The notes below the pieces were generated by a model that was not told where the DNA came from, searched no databases, and saw only the letters and a program-made list of their open reading frames with translations. From the NCBI GenBank assembly GCA_943704425.1, contig CALSCP010002404.1:1-42843 (forward strand): a DNA stretch of 42,843 nucleotides. Direction: 5' to 3'. The position numbers and the translations under genes are program-made. Origin of the DNA: Ministeria vibrans ATCC 50519. Lineage: Eukaryota > Opisthokonta > Filasterea. Of this stretch, positions 1 through 8,921 are shown one piece after another. Numbering within the stretch: position 1 is the stretch's first letter; each line of letters starts with the position of its first letter.

Positions 1-24
1 AAAAAAAAAGGAAAGGAAAGGAAC

Positions 25-73
25 GAGAGAGAGAGAGAGAGAGAGAAATAGAGAGAAAGAGAGAGAGAGAGAG
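25..73. repeat. (GA)n microsatellite
   Basis: Almost pure GA dinucleotide run with two short interruptions (AATA and AA). It lies just upstream of the splice acceptor of the partial exon at 107, so it probably sits in an intron of the gene cut by the window edge. Confidence 0.9.
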
Positions 74-106
74 CAGGTGGGAGGGGAGGATCATGGGCTG
101 TACCAG

Positions 107-246
107 ACTTGGAGGAGCCTGCTGACGCCATTGAAGCCGTACGCGCCCGCTTTATAGGCGGAGGAGATGAAATCTTGAACGAGAATCGACCAAAGAGTAT
201 CGACGAGCGCTGTCTGGGCGCGCGTACGCCGAAACTGAGGCAATGA
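107..246 (+). CDS. Partial gene: 3' terminal exon, unknown product
   Basis: An open plus-strand frame follows an acceptor-like TACCAG at 101-106 and ends with TGA at 244-246. It needs one base from an upstream exon that lies outside the window. The roughly 45 codons read as ordinary soluble protein, with an acidic start (DLEEPADAIEAVRARF), GGGDEILNENRPKSIDE in the middle and a basic tail (ARTPKLRQ). Codon third positions are GC-rich, like the confirmed exons here. The opposite strand is also open, giving a Ser/Arg-rich stretch, but it has no good start or splice frame. I do not recognise a family. The call rests on one acceptor and coding character only. Confidence 0.45.
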
Positions 247-542
247 CCGCGAGGAGGATAAAAAAAGTGAAGAGGGAGGAAGGGCGGGGAGACTCGCGAG
301 GCACAGCAGCGGTCAAGGAGAGTGAAATGAACTGTAAAATTAATCAATCATAAATCATAATCATCAATGATCAATATCATCATATCACTTTCCTTGAAGC
401 TGGCCAGTGGCGACCCAACACTTCATATTTTCGCTACCCATTGCAGACCCTTTGCAGTATCTAGCCTATTGCTTAGTCTCTGACAGTCTGCTGTGGCCGC
501 ATAGCAAATTCGATAATTCTGTGCTGTTGCTCAGTGTCAATC
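247..542. other. Intergenic region, 5' flank of the polyQ gene
   Basis: No gene was seen. The left part is purine-rich and continues from the stop at 246. An AT-rich patch at about 335-385 made of repeated TCAATCATAAATCATAATCATCAATGA-like words precedes a mixed-composition leader to the next gene. Confidence 0.5.
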
Positions 543-1815
543 ATGTCCGATTCCCACACGCCTCCCGTCCTAAGCCATAAATCACCGCGCCCCAACCGCG
601 TAAGTTCGCTTCTACCCTTCTGCTTCTTCACTACAATGTTCTTTTTTTTTTTTTTTTTTTTTTTGCGACAATCTTCAATTTCCATTTGTAGCGTGCAAAC
701 ATGCCAGGACTGCGTCTTGGTGGTCTTCAGAGCGACAGTTGTCTGCAGTAAGTGTGAATGGAAGGGAGGAACTGTGTTTTTGTAAAGAGAAGTGATATTT
801 TTTTGATAAAATTCGAATTGCATTCGTTGTAGCGTTCCGCCTCCACTCTCTCCAGGCACGGGAATGGTCGTGCAGGCCCAGGCAACGACGCCGCCTGTCG
901 TCTCGCGTGGTGCGGGATTGTGTAAGTGCTTACATGATGATAAATGGTTTCCCCTGACAACCGTGTGCATCGTTCCGTTGTCTTTGCTTCGTCTTTGCTT
1001 GCAGCCCCACCACATCGCGTTGCACGGAGCGCGACGGATGCCACGTCGCCTCTTTCGAAACGACTGGGACACTTTGCGTCGTTGCAGGACATGCGGGCCG
1101 TCGAGTCGAAGCTGGTGATCGCTGAAGACCGCGATGCGGAGGAGTCGCAGTCGCTGACATCGCCGTCGTCAGCACGCAAATCGCCGCGTGCACACGGGGC
1201 AAACGTCATGCCGTCTACAATGTACCACCATCATTGGGTGCAGCGACAACTTATGCACGAGCGGCAGCTACAAAAAGAAGAGGATCGTGAGCACGGATCG
1301 CTCTTGCCGCCCCTCGTGCCTCTCACTGACGCACAGCGTGCCATGTCTTTGGGGAGTGTCATGCTCCAGCGACATCATCCCCACCAACACCAACACCAAG
1401 CACTTAAGTTCTCACGAGACGCTCCGCACACGGTGAGCACCGCGTCGCTGTACTCGAGTGCCACGAGCATGAACAGCGACGACACAACGTACATCAGTCC
1501 GGCAAGCACAGACGATCTCACGTCATCGTCGGACGCCTCCTCACCAGCCTTCTTCCATCGTCGCATGCCTACACGAGGCAAAGAGGAAAACGCAGAGGCA
1601 GTTCGACAGGCATTGCGAGGCAACAAAGGGAGCATTGAGGGTCGACTAGACGAGAAGGAAGACGGAGAGGAAGGGGGCGAGGAAGTGCACGAGGTGTATG
1701 GCGGGCGAAAGTCACGGTTGGCAAGACTACGCTCGACCAGTGATGGTAATATGACACTGGATAGTGCGATGGTACGGCACACACAGCATCCACTACCACC
1801 GCAGCAACTGCAACC

Positions 1816-1862
<47 letters not shown>

Positions 1863-2613
1863 GCCAACAGGCCGAGCAACAGGTGAAGGGCAAGACAAAG
1901 AGGAAGAAGAAGACACGTCGGGCGCCCCGGCGACCAGGGGCGCCTCTGGGCGAGTGGGATGAAGAAGACGAAGAGGACGACGTGGCGGGCGACGAAGACG
2001 TCGACGTTGACAGCCATCAGGAAGCATTGCGAAGTATCACTTGCGCATTCGCACCCACTCAGGAGCCATCGGTGGCGGTGGTGGTGCCCTCACCACCCAC
2101 TCAGCGTGCCACAGCACAACACACACAACTCCTGTCGGCTCGCACCTTCAAGGCGAGTCGATCGGGCCGCTCCATGGCCGTGGGACGACCTGACGTGCGT
2201 GCTCTTGAACAGCAAGCCGAGTCCCCTCGTGTGTCCTCTCTTGCCTCGGCCGAACTCTCGCTTCCCACCGGCTACAGCAGCGCGCCCAACTCACCTCGTC
2301 AACACATGGAGGATCAAACAACTCTCAACAGCAGTGCTTTCATCACCCCTCTACCCCCACGCGACTCGGGCGACACACACCTTCCGCCCGTCCCGCCCAA
2401 GTCGCCCCCTACCCGTCGCCGTCTCAGTAGTTATGCCGACCCCAAACTGGCGTCGGGCCGTCCCAAAACCTTTTTCACTCAGCTTGAGGCCAGTCTTAAC
2501 GCATCATACCCCGCTCCCACCGCAACCAGTTCGCATCGACGTCAACAACCGCCCATTCCCTCATCCAGACCCGGTAAGTCGAAAGTATCCATGTGGCAGC
2601 GTACGAGGGACAA

Positions 2614-2647
<34 letters not shown>

Positions 2648-2734
2648 GAGGGAGAAAGAAACAAAGCGATAGAGAGAGAAAGGAGGAAGAAAGATACATA
2701 GAGAGAGAGAAACAAAGTGTGTGCGAGAGAGAAA

Positions 2735-2769
<35 letters not shown>

Positions 2770-2993
2770 TAGTGTGTGCGTGTGTCTGCCTGAGTGTCAG
2801 GGAATAGAAGCGCACACTCACACGTCATGTATGCATGCATCTAGAATCGGAGACAGTCCCTCCCAAACGACGCATGCTTCCGTCTTTGCCTCCCTCGGCC
2901 CGTCCCAGCTCATCACAGTCTACTGGCTCAACCGACTCAACAGCAACACGAGGAGATACAAAGGAAGAGGGAAAGCGCCAAGCATGGGTATAG
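543..2993 (+). CDS. Low-complexity polyglutamine protein of unknown function
   Basis: Five exons join in one frame: 543-599, 692-747, 833-921, 1005-2573 and 2845-2993, giving 639 residues. Introns 1 to 4 all begin GTAAGT and end in TAG or CAG. The protein is almost entirely Ser/Pro/Gln/Arg-rich and looks disordered. The large exon encodes a Q tract from 15 consecutive CAG codons (1817-1861). A Lys/Arg cluster (KGKTKRKKKTRRAPRRPG) that could be a nuclear localisation signal follows, then an acidic run (EWDEEDEEDD). Many SP and TP pairs and PPxP-like segments (LPPVPPKSPPTRRR) could be SH3 or proline-directed kinase sites. No catalytic domain is visible. The start ATG at 543 gives MSDSHTPPVLSHKSPRP. 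Intron 4 carries (TA)n, (GA)n and (TG)n microsatellites. Function unknown; a nuclear or cytoskeletal scaffold is only a guess. Confidence 0.75.
642..664 (+). repeat. Poly-T tract in intron 1 of the polyQ gene
   Basis: Run of 23 T on the sense strand inside the first intron, upstream of its acceptor at 690-691. It could serve as a polypyrimidine tract but is longer than needed. Confidence 0.9.
1817..1861 (+). repeat. (CAG)15 trinucleotide repeat encoding polyglutamine
   Basis: Fifteen uninterrupted CAG codons in the coding frame of the low-complexity protein, flanked by further Gln codons (CAA/CAG). Pure codon runs of this kind are prone to length change. Confidence 0.95.
2615..2768 (+). repeat. 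Compound (TA)n-(GA)n-(TG)n microsatellite in intron 4
   Basis: The TA run at 2615-2644 is followed by purine-rich GA repeats with AAAG variants, then a TG run at about 2735-2768. All of it lies between the donor at 2574 and the acceptor at 2843-2844. Confidence 0.9.
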
Positions 2994-3035
2994 GAACAGC
3001 ACACATACACTCACACACAATGTACAAACAATTAA

Positions 3036-3041
3036 AATAAA
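3036..3041 (+). terminator. AATAAA polyadenylation signal of the polyQ gene
   Basis: AATAAA lies 43 bases after the stop at 2991-2993. The 3' end therefore falls within the short convergent spacer before the lipase stop at 3140. Confidence 0.55.
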
Positions 3042-3139
3042 AACTCCCTCGTGAGAACACCCAAAGTGTGAAGGAGAGAGAAAGGCAGAGGGGGAGGAGG
3101 CTCGTTGCGCACACGGTGAAAAAAAAATGAAAAAGTGAT

Positions 3140-4974
3140 TTACTGGAAGACATCGTCTGCGGTTGGGCAGTAGATCTTTGGGGGGTTGGACGGACTAGTG
3201 TTGGCGCCTGTGTCCTTCTTACCGACGGGCTGGAACATGTTGTTCCAAGTCATAACGGCAAACCCTTGGTGCGAGCACAGCGACGGGTGGAAACAGTCCA
3301 AGTTTGACAGGTAGTCTTCGCCCCACGTCGAGAAGTTCTCGTCTACACGAAAAAGCAGATCAAGGCATCAGAATAGTATAATTATAATATTATTATTATA
3401 ATAATTATAATTATATAATTATTATATTATATGTGTGTGGAAATATTCATGTATCGTATATTGCGCGCTTACTCTCCACGCCCGGTTGAACGACGGCAGT
3501 GAAGTTGGCGTCGCCCATCGCAGCAAACTCAGCAACAACCTTGCGCGACGCCTAAACAGAGTGTGCAGACGATTGAGTGCTACAGTCCTAGGAAGATACT
3601 CTCAGTGTAGCATACAGCGTTGTAGGCGGGCGTGACATCGTCCATGAGCTGACGCTGAGTGGCGTTCTTGTTGAGGCAATTGCACTCGTGCAGGATGGGC
3701 ACAGCCTCCTTGCAGTACAGCGTTGACTGAGCGTTCTCCCAGACGCTTGAGATGTTGAAAATGGTCATGACATTGACAAACACCTGCGAAGTGAAAATCC
3801 GGAAATCCGAGTTGGTATTTATCAGCAGGTCACTTTTTGAAGTCAAACTTTGTGCATGTGTGTGAACATATATATTATATGCTCAGCGTACATCGCGTGC
3901 TTAGTGTACTTGGTGTGCGCGTACCTTGGGAATTTCTTGACGCATCTTGGTGAGGACACCGCGGAGCTCATTCTCAAACGTCGCCGGCTTATCCTTCTCT
4001 CGGTTCGCATCGCAGGCTCCGCAAATGTTGTTTGCACCCTAGCCAATGTGTTAGAATTCAAATCGACGTGTATTGTCTGGTGTCTTACAATGAAAAGAGT
4101 CACCATTTTCCACTCGTCCTTGACACTCTTGTACTCGCCGTTGAGAAGTTCGACCATTCGATCAATCTGGGCGGGGACGTCCTGGATGACAGCGCCCGAC
4201 ACAGCCGTATTGAGACCCTACAGAGACCAATTGTGTGTGTGTGTGAGCTTTTTTCTGTGAGGAGAGGAGAGGAAGGCGGCACCTTTCCGCGCTTCGTCAG
4301 GGGAATGGTCGTGCCAGTGCATCCGCCCTGGATGTCGGGGCTGTACTGCTTGAGGAAGTTGTGCACCGTGTGCGATCCGAGCCCGGTGAAGTCGTCTCCG
4401 CCCGTCTGGTGCGACACCCCGCGGAACTCTGCAGCACACACGGACAAGGAAAGGGAGTCAGCGAGTACAGCGGCAGAGCAATGCGAAACAGCAAACAAGT
4501 CAAACAAAAAAGAGGCGAAAACAAAACTGAGTGTGTGGTCACTCAGCGAAGGAACACTCACAGACGTGCACATGTACAGCAACAACACGTAACATTAGGC
4601 TCAGGGAGAGACGTGCACAGTCGCTAGGAGCCTCTCTGCGCAACGTCACGGGAACAAACATTTTTTTTTTTTTTTTTTTTTTTTTTTAGTGTTGTGTGTG
4701 TGTGTGTCAATGAATTTTGTGTTGTGTGTGTGTGTGGGTGTGTGTGTGTTTTCGTACCGAGCGGCTCATCGCCAACGGCAGCGAAGGCGGCAGTGATGGA
4801 ATCACCCAGGGCACCAATGGCCTTGATGTTTCCCGGTCGGAGTTGGCGCACATTCGCAGCGGGAGGGGGAGTGGGGAGTTGGGGGCAGTTGAAGGGCGCA
4901 AGGCCGGGCGCGGGGCATTTGTAGTCGGCACGGGCCACGGCCACGACCGCTGCAATGACGATCAGTCGGAGCAT
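3140..4974 (-). CDS. Secreted phospholipase B-like GDSL lipase
   Basis: Seven exons read on the minus strand: 4974-4758, 4428-4283, 4217-4089, 4038-3925, 3783-3616, 3551-3473 and 3342-3140. They give 351 residues with all phases matching. The N-terminus is a signal peptide (about residues 1-16, MLRLIVIAAVVAVARA), so the enzyme should be secreted or lysosomal. The GDSL blocks are clear: GDSIT at 57-61 with nucleophile Ser59; FRGVSHQTGGDD, matching the FRGVSW..GGD block of animal PLB1; GANNICGACD near 165-174; and DCFHPS at 300-305 with Asp300 and His303 of the triad. This points to the phospholipase B1 branch of the SGNH hydrolases, which cleave acyl chains from phospholipids. In block III the usual GxND reads GANN. 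Intron 1 holds a long poly-T (poly-A in sense) and a TG run. Confident of family; the exact substrate is not visible. Confidence 0.9.
4661..4687. repeat. Poly-T tract in lipase intron 1
   Basis: A run of 27 T, followed by TG-rich sequence to about 4750. In the sense direction of the lipase gene this is poly-A preceded by CA repeats. Confidence 0.9.
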
Positions 4975-5240
4975 AGTGAAATATTGTAAATATATTTTAT
5001 TTCATTTATTTGTTTTGACTTCTGAAATTTGAAGTTTTTATCATCATACACTTCATATGGAATAACAACCAGCCCGCAATCAACAAGAGGCCTCCTACAC
5101 GCCATAATTTACGCCCCATCCACTCGGTAGCCTTCAAGGCTTCCGCAAGTAAGTGTATAGGGTGCCAGAGACGTTTCTTCTTCTCTCTCTGATCAGTCCT
5201 TACGTTGTCTCAGATTTTTAATTCTTTATATACAAGTGCG

Positions 5241-5584
5241 ATGAACAGCGACCAGATGGATGAACAAACGGCGTTTGAGATGGAGCGTGCTCACTTAATA
5301 AGCGAAATCACTCAGGTTTGAAAACGACACATTTTGACAGTTTCCCTCAAATGAGCCTCATCTCGTTGCCGATTTACGTTCTCACCGCACTACAGGGACT
5401 AAATGACATGGCGTCGAACATGACCAAGCTTGACGAGCAGCTCAAGAGTCTGTGTGCGTCAAACGAACCGCTTGAGGAAATTTCCAAAAAGTGGACGGCA
5501 CTTCAAGAGCGGGTTGCTGCCATCTCTGCCATGTCGACGACGACGTCTTCATCTGCATCGACGACGGCCGGAAGAGGGCGTTGA
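5241..5584 (+). CDS. DAD1: DASH complex subunit Dad1-like protein
   Basis: Two exons, 5241-5315 and 5396-5584, give 87 residues. The donor is CAG|GTTTGA and the acceptor TACAG. The core reads ERAHLISEIT...LNDMASNMTKLDEQL...NEPLEEISKKW. This matches the Dad1 pattern: a helix starting with E/D-R-x-x-L-I-x-x-I, an LNxN-like turn, a second helix, then an IS-x-x-W motif. The size fits the family (about 80-100 residues). Dad1 belongs to the DASH/Dam1 ring that couples kinetochores to microtubules. The C-terminus is a short Ser/Thr/Ala tail. The gene shares a 266-bp upstream region with the divergent lipase gene. The short length limits certainty; another small coiled-coil protein is the alternative. 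Confidence 0.75.
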
Positions 5585-5679
5585 AGCAAGGCCTATGTGT
5601 GTCTTTTCAGCTGAAGTTGTACATTTTGTATTGTTATTACAATATTCTTGTTATTTCCTCGTAATCACAAATTTTAATC

Positions 5680-6938
5680 ATGAGCGACCTCCAGCAACTC
5701 CTCGACATGGGCTTCCCCGAGAACCGGGCGAAGCGTGCCCTTCAAAAGACCAGCAACGGCGGGGTCCAAGTGGCGATGGACTGGATCTTTGCGCACGATC
5801 AAGATCCCGACATTGACGATCCCGTCCAGGACGCTCCGGCAGCACACGCCTTGGGAACGGCCGCATCGTCGTCGGCTGCCGCCTCGGCTGGCGTCGCTGC
5901 TGCCCCCGCCGGTACAGCAGACGACACATCTGCAAAATCGCTGACTTGTCAAGAGTGTGGCAAGAAATTGCGCACATCGACCGATGTCCAGCTCCATGCA
6001 GGTACAGAACTCTTCTGCAACATGCAGACTGCTCTCGGTGTGGCGGCGTTCGTGTTGTTGTCGTTGTTGTCTTTTGCGATGTTCGTGAACAATTCCGTCA
6101 CTCAACCCTCATTCTGCCTTGGTGCGCTCGTCTCCTTGGGCTGCAGCCAAATCGGGACACACCAACTTTGCAGAGTCGACGGAAGAGATCAAGCCGTTGA
6201 CGGCGGAAGAGAAAGCGGCGAAGATTGAGGCGCTGCGGGAGCGGATGCGCGAAAAGCGCGCAGCGGAAACGCAGGAGACGCGCGCAGAGCAGATTGCGAA
6301 GGAGAAGATGCGCCGAATGCAAGGGAAGGATGTGCAAGAGGCCCGTCGACAGCACGAAATGGAGGAAATGCGAAAGGCAGCAGAGCAGAAGAAGCGCGAA
6401 AAAGCCGAAGAGTTGGCAGGTCAGTCGCGGTTTCAATTCCGCTTTTGTTGTTTTGATTTGTTTGTTTCTTTCTTTCGTGATGAGAATAGCACGCAATCGA
6501 GCACGCAAGCTGATTGAAGACGACAAGAAACGACGTCGAGAGGACGCAGAAGCAGCAAAAGCCGCACGTCTGGGCCAAACCGCCACGCCGACAGCCACAG
6601 CAGCAGCAGCAGCAACAACTACAGGACAAAGTGCCTCTGAATCGGTCGCGACAGTCGCCGCACCTGCCAAGGAATACACGGAGAGTCGTCTTCAAATTCG
6701 TCAACCGGACGGGCCCCCTCTCGTCCACACCTTCCCTGTCAGCACCACCATCGGCGACTTGTACACCTTCCTGCACCAACACCGTTCGTCATCGCCTGCC
6801 ACCGTCTCCCTCGCCCTCTCCACTACCTTTCCCCGTCGCGTCTTTTCCTCCGACGCTGATCTCACTCTCACTCTCACCCAGGCTCAGCTTGTTCCCTCTG
6901 CAGCCCTTGTTCTCACAACAAAGCCTCTTCCTCAGTGA
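5680..6938 (+). CDS. UBA, C2H2 zinc finger and UBX domain protein (UBXN1-like)
   Basis: Three exons, 5680-6001, 6147-6419 and 6490-6938, give 347 residues. Residues 1-42 form a UBA domain (LLDMGFPENRAKRAL...AMDWIFAH), which binds ubiquitin. A zinc finger follows (C90-x2-C93, H106, H112) and runs into SGHTNFAESTEE, the phrase seen in UBXN1/SAKS1 proteins. The middle third is a long Glu/Lys/Arg coiled coil with KEKMRRMQGKD. The last 80 residues form a UBX fold (SRLQIRQPDGPPLVHTFP...IGDLYTFLHQ...FPRRVF). The FP-R element is the p97/Cdc48 contact of UBX domains. The expected role is as a ubiquitin-binding Cdc48 adaptor in protein quality control. The zinc finger is split by intron 1. Start ATG at 5680. 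Confidence 0.92.
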
Positions 6939-7045
6939 GAATGGTTTTTATAATAATTTAAAACATTAATAATTATTGCTTTTGTTTTTTGTTTTTTGTT
7001 TTTTGTTTTTTTGTACACAAAGTCGATTTCACGATTTTCTTGAAC

Positions 7046-8632
7046 TTAATCGAGCATCTTTGCATCGAGGACCCACACAAACGCCTTTGTTTGGGCAGCA
7101 ACAATGCGTTGAGGCACATCGGGAACAACCGCGAGGGAAGTGGGGGTGAAGCCAAGGTAGACACGCGACGCAAGCACACCCGTCTGCGTGTCGTATGCGT
7201 GCAAAGCGGGTGTGCCTGCGCCAATGGCAATGAGCGACGCACCGTTGCGGTGAAAGACGGGTGATGTAAGCGAGCCCTGCTGACCGCGACGGTCGTGCTC
7301 GGCAAACGTGAAGAGGGGCGTTGCAGGTTGTCGCAAGTCGTGCAGTTTGATGGTGTGATCGAGGGAACTGGTGAAGAGAGTGTGGTCGCTGTGCGGTGCA
7401 AACCCTAGTGCACTACATGCTTTGGTGTGAATGTCAAGCATCTCAATGGCGACACTGGAGGTACGCGTGTCAAAGAGACGCAGAGCACGGTCGTTGCCAC
7501 ACGCGCCAAAGGTGTGAGGATCACGCCAGCGCACACACTTTAGCACTGAGTCACTCACGTCCATCACTTGTTCGACTGCAAGTGCACTCGAGCGCACATT
7601 TGTAATGGCGACAGTGCCATTCTTGCTTGCGGTTGCCACGCGCCCCGTGCTGGGTTCAAGGGACAGAGAGAAGAGACCGGCCTTGGCGTCGTCGTGGACG
7701 CGTCCACGCGACAGAGGCACCAGCTCCGTGTTGTCCTTTTCGAGACGCGACACAATAAGGTAGCCGTCGTCGGCGCTCGACAAAAGTGTTGTCGGGTCGT
7801 AGAAGGTGACCTCAGAGACCCAACGAGCGTGCAGCTTACACGCCAGCAGGGGTTCGCGCACGAGAGAGGAGGAGGGTGTCGATGAGGTGCGATACAGCGA
7901 CACAAAACCCATGCCCCCTGCAACGGCAAGGAGGTCGTCGTGTACGCTGGTCGAGTAGACGGCATGATTGTGGCCACTGCAGGCACACTGACACAGTCCC
8001 GACTCGAGAAGTTCGTCGGGCGCAGCAAACACATCACAGGCACTGCCCGCCACATTCGGCAAGGGAGTGCCGAGCATGACAGGCGATGGCGGTCGACGCG
8101 GAGCAGCGGGCTCGACAGACTCCGACGTGCTCGCAGCCGTTGTCGCCGACGAAGGTGGGATCTGTTGAAGACGGCTCGAGCGACGCACAAACAAGTCGCC
8201 GCTGTCGTCGTTGTCGCGAACGCGCTTTTTGGGCTGTTTGGGTTTTGCTTTGGATGCGGTCGCTGGCGACGCGCCTGCAGCCGTGACGGTTGCAGCGGTG
8301 CTCGCAAGCCCAAGGCGCGCCAGCAGCTCGTTGTTTCGTCGAATGTTGGCAAGGCGAGCTGCTTCAAAGTCGAGCGGAGGGGAAGGAGGCACATCACACA
8401 GCGCAACAGACAGAGACGGAGGCACATCACCCAGCGCAGCAGACGGAGGAGGAGACGGCGAGGGCAATGTGGCGGGCGGAGGAGGGGAAGGCAGGAGCAC
8501 GGTGGCGGGTGGAGAGGGAGAGCGTGATGCGACGGATGGAGGAGGAGAGCGCGTTGGATTTGACTTTGGCGCGCTTTCTGAGTTTTTGCGCACAAGCCAC
8601 CGATCGAGCGGACCACGGCCGGCAGTGAGCAT
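7046..8632 (-). CDS. CMR1/WDR76-like WD40 repeat protein
   Basis: Single-exon gene of 528 residues on the minus strand. The N-terminal third is Pro/Ser-rich and repetitive. It is followed by DFEAARLANIRRNNELLARL, the conserved 'E..R..NI.RN...L..LGL' element placed before the propeller in WDR76/CMR1 proteins, and by RRSSRLQ. The C-terminal 330 residues carry WD40 blades, for example HARWVSEVTFYDP, LKCVRWRDPHTFGACGNDRALRLFDTR and CSALGFAPHSDHTLFTSSLDHTIKLHDLR. Relatives bind DNA, respond to DNA damage and associate with chromatin and CUL4 or chaperonin complexes. The lack of introns is unusual here, since nearly all neighbours have them. The first residues (GPLDRWLVRK) resemble a degenerate PCNA-binding peptide, but that is speculative. 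Confidence 0.88.
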   Translation of the reverse strand: MLTAGRGPLDRWLVRKNSESAPKSNPTRSPPPSVASRSPSPPATVLLPSPPPPATLPSPSPPPSAALGDVPPSLSVALCDVPPSPPLDFEAARLANIRRNNELLARLGLASTAATVTAAGASPATASKAKPKQPKKRVRDNDDSGDLFVRRSSRLQQIPPSSATTAASTSESVEPAAPRRPPSPVMLGTPLPNVAGSACDVFAAPDELLESGLCQCACSGHNHAVYSTSVHDDLLAVAGGMGFVSLYRTSSTPSSSLVREPLLACKLHARWVSEVTFYDPTTLLSSADDGYLIVSRLEKDNTELVPLSRGRVHDDAKAGLFSLSLEPSTGRVATASKNGTVAITNVRSSALAVEQVMDVSDSVLKCVRWRDPHTFGACGNDRALRLFDTRTSSVAIEMLDIHTKACSALGFAPHSDHTLFTSSLDHTIKLHDLRQPATPLFTFAEHDRRGQQGSLTSPVFHRNGASLIAIGAGTPALHAYDTQTGVLASRVYLGFTPTSLAVVPDVPQRIVAAQTKAFVWVLDAKMLD

Positions 8633-8921
8633 TGTATATGACTATTATACTGTCGAAAAAAGAAAAAGATAAGAAATAAGAATAAAGAATTTAGTTGTTA
8701 TTATAATTATATGTTTTGTACAATGTCTTGTGTTGACTGTTGACAATAGACATAATGATATTGATTATTGGTCATTGAGTACAGCGCTCGGCTCTCTGTT
8801 ATTATTATTATTATTCTTTCAGTATGAGTTTCCTAGATCATTATTTCACAATTTCTATTCACTATCAATCATTTTTTTTGTTAAGCTGATTTGTTGTCGT
8901 CTCGCCTGGTCATAGTCCATC

